From Scilla litardierei (taxonomy: Eukaryota; Streptophyta; Magnoliopsida; Asparagales; Asparagaceae), in assembly GCA_030789695.1 (NCBI GenBank), contig CM061140.1:169408319-169472318 (forward strand): 64,000 bases of DNA. Direction: 5' to 3'. Below, one piece after another: positions 23,013-33,525 of this stretch (position 1 is its first letter; every line of letters starts with the position of its first letter). The position numbers and the translations under genes are program-made. A model generated the notes under the pieces. That model was not told the DNA's origin. It searched no databases and saw only the letters and a program-made list of their open reading frames with translations.

Positions 23013-23815
23013 TAGGGCTGTTGACGAACAGAACGTTCGACGAACTACTCGTGAACAAGCTCGGTACATGTTCGTTTACGTTCGTTCGGTAAGCTTAATG
23101 AACAAGCTTGAACAGATTTTTAGAGCTCGGTTAGTAAACGAACAGAGCTTGAACATAACTATGTTCGTTTATTTATGTTCATGAACAAGCTCGTTAAGTG
23201 TTCGTAAACAAGCTCGTGAACAAACTCGCTAAGTGTTCATGAACAAGCTCGTTAAGTGTTCGTGAACAAGCTCGTTAAGTGATGTTTGTAAACAAGCTCG
23301 TTAAGTGTTGGTGAACAACCTCGTTAAGTGATGTTCGTGAATAAGCTCGTTAAGTGTTCGTGAACAAGGGCTTGAGTGAACTAAAATTAAAATAAACACT
23401 CACCTCCTCAAATTGAATTAAACACATACACCTCTTCAACTTCCCATCTTCCCACTCCTAAACTCACAGGCTCCCAGCTCTCTTTTGGTCCATTGCCATT
23501 GTTCGTTCGTTTGTTTGCAAATCTGTTCATGAACAAGATTGATTGTGTGTTCGTTAACACGTTCCCGAACATGTTCACGAACAAGCTCACGAACAAGCTC
23601 GATAAGTATTGTTAATGAACAGAATGTTCGTTCGGTAAGCTCGGTTTACGTTCGTTTATGTTCATTTACGTTCGTTCGGTAAGCTTAACAAACAAGCTTG
23701 AACATGTTTTTAGAGCTCGGTTAGTAAACGAACAGAGCTTGAACATGGATTTTGTTCATGAACAAAACCAAGCACACTGTTCAAGCTCGTTCAAGCTCGT
23801 TCGTCAACAGCCCTA
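23013..23815. mobile_element. hAT-type non-autonomous element 2 (803 bp)
   Basis: Starts TAGGGCTGTTGACGAAC and ends GTTCGTCAACAGCCCTA, a perfect 17-bp inverted terminus, flanked by an exact 8-bp duplication TACGTATT (23005-23012 and 23816-23823). Inside is a tandem array of about 23-26-bp units (GAACAAGCTCGTTAAGTGTTC-like, about 23184-23367) and a unique core at about 23373-23500. No transposase is present. Confidence 0.92.
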
Positions 23816-25540
23816 TACGTATTGGGGAGGCGTTGGACAGAATGAACTCAATTGTCGACAATGTATTCACGTATCATATTGCCACTTACATCGTAGAATC
23901 GATGATAATTATATAATACCGTTCCACACTCAGTTGCTAAAATGCAAACGTAGATATTAGACGAATGTGAAACGAGGCAATAAAAGATGAGCTGGACTCA
24001 CTTATGAAACATGAAGTGTTCGGACCTAAAGTTCAGACACCAAAAGGTGTCAAACATATGGGCATAATAAGTATTGTATAAATAAAAATATAAGCACAAA
24101 ATCGTATGCTATAAGGTATATCCTATAGCTCAAGGACTTTTTTAACTGAAACTGGGGGATAAACAAATTAAGATGAGCATGACTCACTTATATAAATGAT
24201 GCATTAGATTCCCTAGTTATAAATTGTGAATACCTTACTATTTGACAAAGGAAATTTTTTGTGATAGTATACCTCTATGGATATGTTTATAAAAATAAAT
24301 TCCACATTTCCTTAAATGCCTGAATAGACTTCGGGACATTTATTCTATTGAAGAAATAATAAAATATTGTACAACTAAGTGAATCCCTTGACAAAGCAAG
24401 GATTCCTACTGATGTTGTCTTTGCATCTTTAGAAAAAGCAAAGAACATGATTTGAGATCATAGTTGTAAGCAATTTAAATCTCATCGGATCTCCTGAAGA
24501 GAAAACCGAAATATCTGTTCAAGCCTGACTATCAAATATGATATGAAAGACCTAATCAAAATAAAATAAGTCATGGCTCACAGATTTATTATATAAATAT
24601 ATAAAATCTTGTTACATTAAAATTCATACACCCAGAGTGTGTTGAATAAATTATAATAAGGACCATTGTCATCCAATAAGTACACCTAGGGTAATACGTT
24701 CACTGGATGGACAAAAGACTCCTTCCGTCAACTGGAAGAGGTGGAGGATTTTCTAGGTCCTGAAGTCCATTATCTAAGTGCAATCAAAGCACCTCTGGCT
24801 AACTACACCCGTCTCGATATATCAGTTACAGTAAATTCACTGCCAAGATACAATAAAGTGCCTAAAAAGCGCCACTGAACCGGAGTTAAGCATCTTCTGC
24901 CTACCACCAAGGGTTGATGGATTTGTGCTTACATTATAAAAAATTATCCTCCATACTTATGCAAATGCATGTTACAGGTACAACCCATATAATGAGAATA
25001 CACAAACTGGTTACCTATGGTGGGATGACAATCTAATGTAGATCTGCAAAGCAAACAATGTAGAAAATATCATTATGTCATTCGGAGACACTTGCCATTC
25101 CAAAAACATATCAAGGGTGTGTTTGGGTGCGCCTAGTAGTACATCACATCCCAGTGAAGACTGTGTAAAAGGCTGGTGGTTTGGAGCTGACCACATAGTC
25201 TGAAGACCAAGCCACATGCTTACCTCAACTTTGAGGAGATCATATCAAAGGCGACACAACAAAGCACACCTCTCCAGAGTTTTTGGATTCAGTAGATACT
25301 TAATGTTGGTGATATTTGTAATCTCTATGTATTTTTAGAATGTTGTAAATAGGAGTGATGAAAAATGCCTAAAATATCTGAAAGCCTACAGGCTTGTACA
25401 GATCAGGGGGAGTTAGTGGGGAATTTTACTTATTTTCTTAGCTATGGTTTTTCCTACAGGGTTTTCTATAACCAAAAGTTTTAAAGAGGCAAATCTCATT
25501 AACTCAGGATCTTGAAGTATCCAACCCTGTTGTTTATTTT
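23816..25540 (+). pseudogene. Relic A, part 3: decayed Copia RT-RNase H and 3' end
   Basis: Collinear with Copia B from 28810 to its 3' end. Examples: GAGCTGGACTCACTTATGAAAC against GAGCTGGACTCACTCTTGAAAC; AAAGCGCCACTGAACCGGAGT against AAAGCGCCACTGGAATGGAGT; and the tail CTTGTACAGATCAGGGGGAGT against CTTGTACGGATCAGGGGGAGT. There are numerous stops and indels. Alignment ends near 25540, before any LTR. It has one copy of the segment that is duplicated in Copia B. Confidence 0.75.
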
Positions 25541-25902
25541 TATGCATGTAGCATATTTAGAACTGCGTGGATGTTTAATAAGTAAAAATGTGTTTTTCGG
25601 GATCGGCCAACGTATACCTATTTACTTTCCTTGCACTTTTATTTTCTTTTGAGAGAATTTGTAAGTGAGGAAATTTGTATTAAAAGCCCAAGCTCGATGC
25701 AACAGCATATGAAGACGAAGATATAGGGACCCACTTTGGGTTTCCGAAGTTGTATTTTTCTTTCCTTTTATGGACTGTAAACGAACTTTGGACTGTTTAT
25801 TTTTGGGTATCTGGACGATCCCCGCATTTTTACTTGTTTATTTCTTTATGCATGAATTTTGAATTTTAATTAATTCATGCTCATTTTAAATTGCGTAGAT
25901 AA
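25541..25902 (+). mobile_element. Leader of Copia B; no 5' LTR recognised
   Basis: AT-rich sequence between the end of relic A and the gag start. It contains neither a copy of the 188-bp 3' LTR (50060-50247) nor a TGGTATC primer-binding site. Copia B therefore seems to have lost its 5' LTR, or the junction with relic A arose by recombination. Confidence 0.5.
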
Positions 25903-26916
25903 ATGGCAAAATTGGCAAGCGTCGATTTCGAAGTCCTTGACTCTGCAGGGACAAATTACCTGAGTTGGAGAGTGGACCTGAAGTTACACTTGCGTTCGAT
26001 GGCCCTCCTTGGGTCCATTTTGGCTCCTTTCTCGGCCCCAGCAGCGGCCGAATCTTCTGCTACAACTAGCAGCAGCCCTACAACCACTGTATCCGATGTA
26101 GATAAGGCGAAAGCCATAATCTACATTAGGAAACATATAGATCGGACCTTAAAGGCTGAATACTTAACGGTTGAGGATCCAAAGGACCTGTGGACATCAC
26201 TGGAAGCTCGGTATAAACATCAAATTGATGTTATATTACCGCGTGCCAGTTATGAGTGGGAAAACCTCAGACTTCAGGACTATAAGTCCGTCGCTGAGTA
26301 CAATTCTGCACTTCATAACATCACCTCACGCCTGAAGTTATGCGGTGAAGAAGTGACAGAACAGCGCATGTTGGAGAAGACATTTACCTCGTTTCACGAG
26401 AAAGATGCAATCCTCATGCAACAGTATCGTGAACGCAATTTCACGAAATTCTCTGATCTGATCTCATGCCTACTTAGAGCAGAGTAGAATCGAGACTTAC
26501 TACTTGCAACTCATAACTTACGTCCAGTTGGCACTGCCCCTATCCCTCAAGCCCACCACGTTTCTCCCCAGAAGTGGAAAAACAAGAGGAAGGCTAAAAA
26601 CACTAAAGGGAAAGCTGTAATGAAGCAACCAAGAGGTGCAGCTCCCCAGACAAACAAAAAAAATAAGGGAAAAATAAATTTCACTTGGAAGCGAAAGAAC
26701 ACCGAGCAAGTGTCACTTCCAAAGAAGAACTAGGAGGATAAATGCCATAGATGCGGCATGACTGGCCATTGGTCCAGAAACTGCCGCACTCCTTGCCACC
26801 TCCAGGATCTATTCCAGGCAAGCTAGAAGTCTCTACCTGAAACAAACTTGGCGGCTGTTCAGCCGCCAACAATGTTTACTGCAAAAGACTTCGAGAACGA
26901 CGATCTTCTCGATTGA
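25903..26916 (+). pseudogene. Copia B gag (three internal stops)
   Basis: The frame opens with an ATG and reads as a plant Copia Gag: an N-terminal UBN2-like region (residues 1 to about 190), then a basic Lys/Arg-rich stretch, then the zinc knuckle CHRCGMTGHWSRNC (CX2CX4HX4C) at about 26744-26785. In-frame stops at 26485, 26731 and 26824 interrupt it, and the frame ends at 26914-26916. Gag would form the particle that packages element RNA. With these stops no full-length product is possible. About 130 bp of frameless sequence follows before the protease region. Confidence 0.8.
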
Positions 26917-28716
26917 GCACCATCGTTTATCTATGCTTTTAGAATTCAATGTATCTTCATCTTTTATTTGCTTAAGTACGAACTTTTATTTTCGAATGAA
27001 TGTTTACATTTTAGCTCAAATAAAATTTCGTTTTTGCTTATATAGCTGATGTCTGAGTGCCTAGTGGACAGTGTCTCAACGCACACAATCCTTCGCAATC
27101 ATTGCTATTTTAATAGCGTAAATAAATATGACGGTCATGTTATCACAATTTCAGGACTGTCCCAAATAATCGAAGGATCTGGTGAAGCAATTATATTGCT
27201 CCCAAATAACACAAGACTTCAAATAAAAACTACATTATTCTCTCCTAAATCAAATAGGAATCTCGTAAGTTTCAAGGATTTCCGTTTAAAAGGATATCAC
27301 TTAGAAACCAGAGATGAAAATACGGTTGAATATCTGTATGTAACTCGTCAGAAAGATGACCGAAAGATCATCTGTGAACGATTCAAGGGACTCCCGTCGG
27401 GTCTCTACCAAACATACATTCAACCAATAGTAGCCAATATGACTGAGCACCAGACGTGCCAATCACTACCAGAGTTCCACCTCTGGTACAATAGTCTTGG
27501 TCACCCTGGAACAGCAATGATGCGACGCATCATCACTGAATCCCGTGGACACAAATTGAAGAACCAGAAGATTCTTCAAAAGGGTGAATTTTTTTGTCTC
27601 CCTTGTTTCAAGGGAAAACTTATAACGAGACCATCCCTCCTGAAAGTGGGATTAGAGTCTCCTGGTTTCCTTGAGAGAATTCATGGTGACATTTGCGGGC
27701 CTATTCACCCCGCAAGTGGCCCATTTCGGTACTTCATGGTACTGGTTGATACATCAACCAAATGGTCTTATGTGTGCCTCTTGTCCACCAGCAACCTAGC
27801 TTTTCCAAAGCTATTGGCACAAATAATAAGGTTGCGTGCTCATTTCCCCGATAACCATATCAAGAAACTACGTCTTGATAATGCGGGAGAAATCACTTCA
27901 TTAGTCTTCGAAGACTATTGCCGGGCAACAGGTATTGAAGTTGAACATCCTGTAGCACATGTTCATACCCAAAACGGATTAGCTGAGTCCCTTATAAAGA
28001 GACTCCAATGGATTGCACGTCCATTGCTTATGCAATCCCAGTTGCCGGTGGATGCTTGGGGGCATGCTATTTTACATGCCGCATCACTTATTAGGATAAG
28101 ACCCTCAGGAGGTCATACTTTATCCCCGATGCAACTAGCATATGGCGCACCTCTGGATATCTCTCATTTGAGAGTGTTTGGTTGTGCGGTATATGTCCCA
28201 ATAGCACCACCTCAGAGGACCAAAATGGGTCCTCAGCGTCGTTTAGGTATATATATTGGGTTTGATTCGCCCTCTATTATTAGATACCTTGAACCCCTGA
28301 CGGGTGACGCATTCAAGGCACGTTTTGCTGACTGTGAATTTAATGAGAAAATTTTTCCTAAACTGGACACACAGTCTAAGAAGCCAGAAGCTCCTGAGAC
28401 CATTAGTTGGGACTAGAAGTCTTTGTCCCTATATGATCCGCATACTAATCTGTGTGAAGATGAGATGCTGAAGATCCTTCACATCCAGAATACAGTACAT
28501 CTTTTGCCAGATAAATTCACGGACAACCAGAAGATTGTCCGTTCACACGTCCCTGCTGCCAATACGCCAGCTATGATTGACATCCCCATAGATGGATGCA
28601 ATCCACCGGCAGCAGAATTGGCTGTACCTCAAATGAAAAGAGGACGCCCACCAGGTTCAAAAGATAAAGTTCCTCGTAAGAGGAAGACTCCTAGAGATAC
28701 TAAGATTATCCCTCCA

Positions 28717-29244
28717 CAGGATGCTGAGCTCAGACCAGCCACTTCTCCCCTCCTGATTTCCCCAGCAGAGGAAACAATAAGAGAAACATCATTAAATTTT
28801 GTACGTACTGGAGAAGTACTGGACAGAAATATCATAGTCGACGATGACGATTTTGCGTTCGATATTGCCGTTAACGTCACTGAATATGACGATGACGTCG
28901 AACCACGATCTCTAGCGGAATGTAAACGCCGAGATGATTGGCCAAAGTGGGACGAGGCAATAAGAGTAGAGCTGGACTCACAGGATGTTGAGCTCAGACC
29001 AGCCACTTCTCCCCTCCTGATTTCCCCAGCAGAGGAAACAATAGGAAAAACATCATTAAATTTTGTACGTACTGGAGAAGTACTGGACAGAAATATCATA
29101 GTCGACGATGACGATTTTGCGTTCGATATTGCCGTTCACGTCACTGAATATGACGATGACGTCGAACCACGATCTCTAGCGGAATGTAAACGCCAAGATG
29201 ATTGGCCAAAGTGGGACGAGGCAATAAGAGTAGAGCTGGACTCA
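28717..29244 (+). repeat. 264-bp in-frame tandem duplication in Copia B pol
   Basis: 28717-28980 and 28981-29244 are nearly identical copies, each 88 codons, in the linker between integrase and RT, with a few substitutions (for example GATGCTGAG against GATGTTGAG). Relic A has the segment once, so the duplication arose in the Copia B lineage. Confidence 0.93.
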
Positions 29245-30390
29245 CTCTTGAAACGCAAAGTCTTTGGACCAGTAGTCCAAACACCAGTAGGTGTAAAACC
29301 TGTGGGATATAAGTGGGTTTTCATAAGAAAAAGAGATGAAAATAATGTGATCGTTCGCTATAAGGCACGCCTTGTAGCCCAGGGATTTTCCCAAAGACCG
29401 GGGATTGATTACGAAGATACGTATTCTCCGGTCATGGATTCGATCACATTCCGATTTTTAATAAGCCTAAATTCTCTGGAAAGCCTAGAAATGCAGCTCA
29501 TGGACGTTGTGACTGCAAATCTATATGGCGATATAGATAAAAATATCTATATGAGACTTCCTGATGGGTTTAATCTACCCCCAGAGATGAAAGAGATACC
29601 TCGGGACGTATTCTCTGTAAGGCTACATAGATCATTATATGGTCTAAAACAATCGGGCAAGATGTGGTATAACAGACTAAGTGATTTCCTTGCACAGCAA
29701 GGATTCACGAATAATGAAGTCTGTCCGTGTATCTTTATAAAAAGAACGAGACCATGATTCTTCATCATAGCTGTATATGTAGATGACTTAAATCTCATAG
29801 GATCTGCTGCAGAGATCAATGAGATATCTTAAAGCCTAAAACATACTTTTGAAATGAAAGACCTAGGCAAAACAAAGTATTGTCTTGGCTTACAGATAGA
29901 ACACCTAAGAGGTGGAATCCTATTACACCAATCTAATTATACAAAGAAACTTCTACGAAAGTTTCATATGGATAAATGTCATCCTTTAGGTACTCCTATG
30001 ATCGTAAGATCATTAGATGTACATAAGGACCCCTTCCGGCCACTAGAAGAGGGGAAGGAGATACTGGGTCCTGAAGTACCCTACCTCAGTGCCATTGGAG
30101 CACTTCTATATCTGGCTAACTGTACGCGTCCCGATATATCGTTTACAGTTAATCTTCTAACCAGACACAGTGCAGCGCCACAAAGCGCCACTGGAATGGA
30201 GTAAAGCATCTTCTGCGATACCTCCAGTGTTCCATTGATCTTGGACTTTACTACCAGAGATGTGCATCCCCCAAATTATTTGGTTATGCTGATGCAGATT
30301 ATCTCTCAGATCCACACACGGCAAAATCCCAAACATGTTTTGTTTTTACCTACGGAGGTACTGCTATCTCCTGGAGATCGGTAAAGCAAA

Positions 30391-30395
30391 CCACA
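30391..30395. repeat. TSD of the Gypsy array, left copy (CCACA)
   Basis: CCACA directly before the first LTR is repeated directly after the fourth LTR at 49485-49489. Joining across it restores the Copia RNase H reading frame. Confidence 0.93.
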
Positions 30396-33300
30396 TGTAA
30401 CGGCCTGTATTTTTCCAATACTTTCAAATTAAGTATTTAAAGAAAATTCAATTTTAATTGTATTTTATAATGGTTTGTTAGGAGTCTTAAACTGATTTCA
30501 AAAATTTCCTATAAAAATATTTTGGAGTACCAGACTAGTTATGGAGTATTTTAGTAAAATCGGATTTCGTCAAATACCTCTAAAAGATCTGATAAAAATT
30601 CATTTTCAGATATTGCAGTTTTGGGTCAACAAATTTATTTTCTATTCAAACGTCTTCAAAACATTTTCAAACTTCTGCAGTAGCATCCTATGATCATTTG
30701 GGGCTTCCCACATTAATTTCGTAATTTTCTGATATCATTTCAATAGAGAACCCGCAGACCCGCTTTCTAAACGTTTTGGCCAAAAACTAGTATACCCGTA
30801 GCCCAAACCCTGGAACGGTCTTCGTATTCACGATCCTCGTGACGATACGATCCCGTGGGTATGTTTTCGTAATTTTTCGGACACGTTTACTAGTAGGGGC
30901 ATTTCCGTAATTTCGTTACACTAATGACCTTTCGTTAAGTGGGTTTTATCTTGCTAATTACCTACTTAACCCTAATTACCCCCTAATTAATCTAAACCCT
31001 AACCTAACCCGTGGCTAATCCTCACACCCTCATCTACCCCACCCACACCCACAGCTAACCCTAAAAACCCCATCTACCCCTTCGTTTAACCCTATATATT
31101 ACCCTCTCTCCCCCCTGTTTAATTTCGAACACAGACTCGTTCTCTCTCTCTCTCTCTCTCCCATTTCATTTCGAAACCCAGAGGACCCCCTCCCTCTCTC
31201 TCTCTCTCAAGCACAACTCTCTCCCTCTCTGTTCACTCTCCCCCTCCGACGTGTGCTCGCCACCGAGCTCCACAAAGCGACACCGCCCGCGACTCCGCCT
31301 CGTTCGCCCTCCGACCACGTCGACAAACCCCGCCGGCGGCGTCTTCGAACAACGCTGCCATCACCGATCACCGCCAAGCCCCGAACGCCGACGTACCCCG
31401 CCACCGCCTCGCCTTCATCGCCGGAGCCCGCCACCAAAGCCCACGACGAAGCGACGCCGCCGCGAGCTCCACATCCCCGCCTGTTCCTCTACCGCTGTCC
31501 GCCGACACTCGGGGCTGCCTCGACCGCTCCGACGTCTCTCCGAAGCTGCTCCCCGACGCCACGACCACCGCCCTCCGCCCCGACGCTGCCTCGCCTCGCC
31601 AGAGCTCCGCCGCTGCCGCCTTGGCCGCCGTCGCCGTCGTCGACGAAGTCGACGAGACCCCCGCATGCTGCATACGACGAGAGGCGACGGTAATAAACTT
31701 CAATGGCAAACTTGTAAATACGCCGAAAATTCGTATTTTCGTATTTTAAATTAATTATTAATAGGGTTTAATGATTATAAATCCATAACTAATAATATAA
31801 GACCCATAAAAATGTGAGACTAGCTCCAGAAAATCAGAAATGACATTCTGGACCCAATGGCGCTAGTTTCGTCTCAATCCGACGCTTAGTTTTTCCAGAA
31901 TTAATTTTTAAGCCTATAAGTTAAATCCGTTATTTTCATTTAAAAATTCGTATCTTCTTATTTTTACGTAAACAAATATGTGATAAAAATATATGTTATA
32001 TTACTCTCCGAGACGGTCGTTTTGACACCTCATTTGCAACATTCCGATGTAGATTGCATCCAGAATAAATTCCTGAATAAATACGTCACTAATTGAAAAA
32101 TGGTTTTTAAATTGTTTTTAAGCTTTTAAAAATTATAGAAATTACTATAAGCCTCAGAAAAATATTCCCTCTTGCAGTAAAATTATTTTCACCATGTATA
32201 GTCTATATAAAAATTTAGAACGCTTTTCGACAACGTTTTAACCGGTTTTAAAAATCAAAACGATCGAGTTTAAATAGAAAATAGGGTACGCTTTAACCAA
32301 GTGTTTCTTGTGATTTCAGGTACCAATCTTCGTTCACCAGCTCTTTCAGCTCCAACCTCGTCTTGCCCCGACGAGCTCTAAAATAGTAAGTCACGACATA
32401 TTCTAAGTTTAGAAAACTAGTCTACTGTGCTTGCGTGAACTTGTGACACTTCACTTATAGCCTCAGAACGGCTATTCAAGTTAAACCAAACTAGAGAACT
32501 AAAATGAAAGTAATCTACCAAAGATTACTTTGCCAACTTTCAACTTTGGTGGTTGTAGCACTCGACTACCAACTTGGGTAAATTGTGTGCTAGCCACACT
32601 ACCACGTGCTCAAAGCACGGAAGTAACAGCTTTTGGTGTTGGACTTGTCTTTATCCTACTTGCTGGTTTTCAATGAGGAAGTCAACCAGTTGACTTGGTC
32701 AGACTAGCAACATGTGGAACATCGTGTGGAATATCATGTGTGGAATATCTGGTGGAACATCTCGTGGAATATCTTGTGGAACATCTCGTAATGGATACAC
32801 ATCACTGGGGTTTGGGGTAACTCATTGTAGTGAGAGTGTGGGAGCTATGACCGGGGGTTCATCTACTTGCATGTCTGTGTCTACAAGGTCTGCCTGGTCG
32901 GCAAAACTACAAGGTCTGCCTGCGTCGGCAAAACGGTCCCTGGCAATAGATGAACCTTATGGTTGCATATCATACTCTCCTACTTGAGTCACGTAGTTTT
33001 AGTGTAACTTGCACAGTTACTTTCTTTACAGTACTTGCACTTTACTTTCCTTACCAGTACAGTTACCATACTTGTCTCACTTTACTTGCCATTACAGTCA
33101 CATTTACTTTACGCATTCCATGTACGTTACTTGTACAGACACTGCACCGTACTTTACTTTCACTTTGGTCTGCTTTGTCATACTTGTACAGTACCTCTCT
33201 TTCTTTATTTAGAATTGTTGTGACTTACCTACGGTTCCATCTCCGTGGCACCGCAGACGACGTACATATGGAAGCAGATGCTCTTGAGTTAATAGCGCCA

Positions 33301-33525
33301 GACTTCGACCATGATCCGCAGCTTCCAGAGCTATTTTCAGTTGTGTACCTTTTTCTTTCATGTATATCTGTTGGGACCTCTTGTACGGTATGGATTGTAA
33401 TAATGGGACACTATTTGGGTATTTTTGTACATCTCTGCATCGTGGCTATTTTGATTTCACTGGTTAACTGCAGAACCTGCGCAATTATCAAATAAGTAAC
33501 GGGCCCCCGAAAGCGGGTCGTTACA
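30396..33525 (+). repeat. Array LTR 1
   Basis: 3130 bp, TGTAACGGCCTG...GCGGGTCGTTACA. U3 (to about 31120) is AT-rich and ends in a cluster of AACCCTA motifs and a TATA box. A (CT)10 tract and a GC-rich leader (about 31240-31690) follow, then AT-rich sequence. Several open frames (up to 181 codons) recur in all four LTRs; they are low-complexity or T/C-rich and I do not regard them as genes. Confidence 0.95.
30968..31105 (+). promoter_or_regulatory. Candidate LTR promoter: telo-box cluster and TATA
   Basis: AAACCCTAA at 30994-31002, further AACCCTA words at about 30968, 31056 and 31087, then CTATATATTACC (TATA at about 31093) and a CT-rich initiator-like tract. Telo-boxes near TATA are typical of highly expressed plant housekeeping promoters. 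The same promoter is repeated in the other three LTRs (+5319, +10638, +15959). Confidence 0.5.

Larger units (their letters stand above)
27049..30395 (+). pseudogene. Copia B pol: protease, integrase, RT and start of RNase H (degenerate)
   Basis: One frame runs from 27049 with stops at 28414-28416 (TAG), 29755-29757 (TGA) and about 29830 (TAA), then a frameshift near 30180-30204. It contains a protease core (LVDSVSTH in place of the usual DSG/DSA), a pre-integrase zinc region in which the first His is Tyr (LWYNSLGHPG), the integrase triad D (HGDICGPI), D (LRLDNAGE), E (QNGLAES), RT with YGLKQ and YVDD (about 29773), and the start of RNase H (GYADADY, AISWRSVKQT). The array insertion at 30396 cuts RNase H, which resumes at 49490. 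Confidence 0.85.

Noticed and set aside
30968..31092. Interstitial telomere tract
   Set aside because: AACCCTA words are irregular and separated by other sequence; better read as promoter telo-boxes.
31251..31754. Frames of 146-167 codons (Arg/Pro-rich) in the array LTRs
   Set aside because: Open in three or more frames on both strands because of GC-rich sequence; they repeat only because the LTR repeats.
32950..33495. 181-codon frame ending at the array LTR end
   Set aside because: T/C-rich membrane-like string over the LTR end, no homology seen, stop lies just before the LTR terminus; likely chance.
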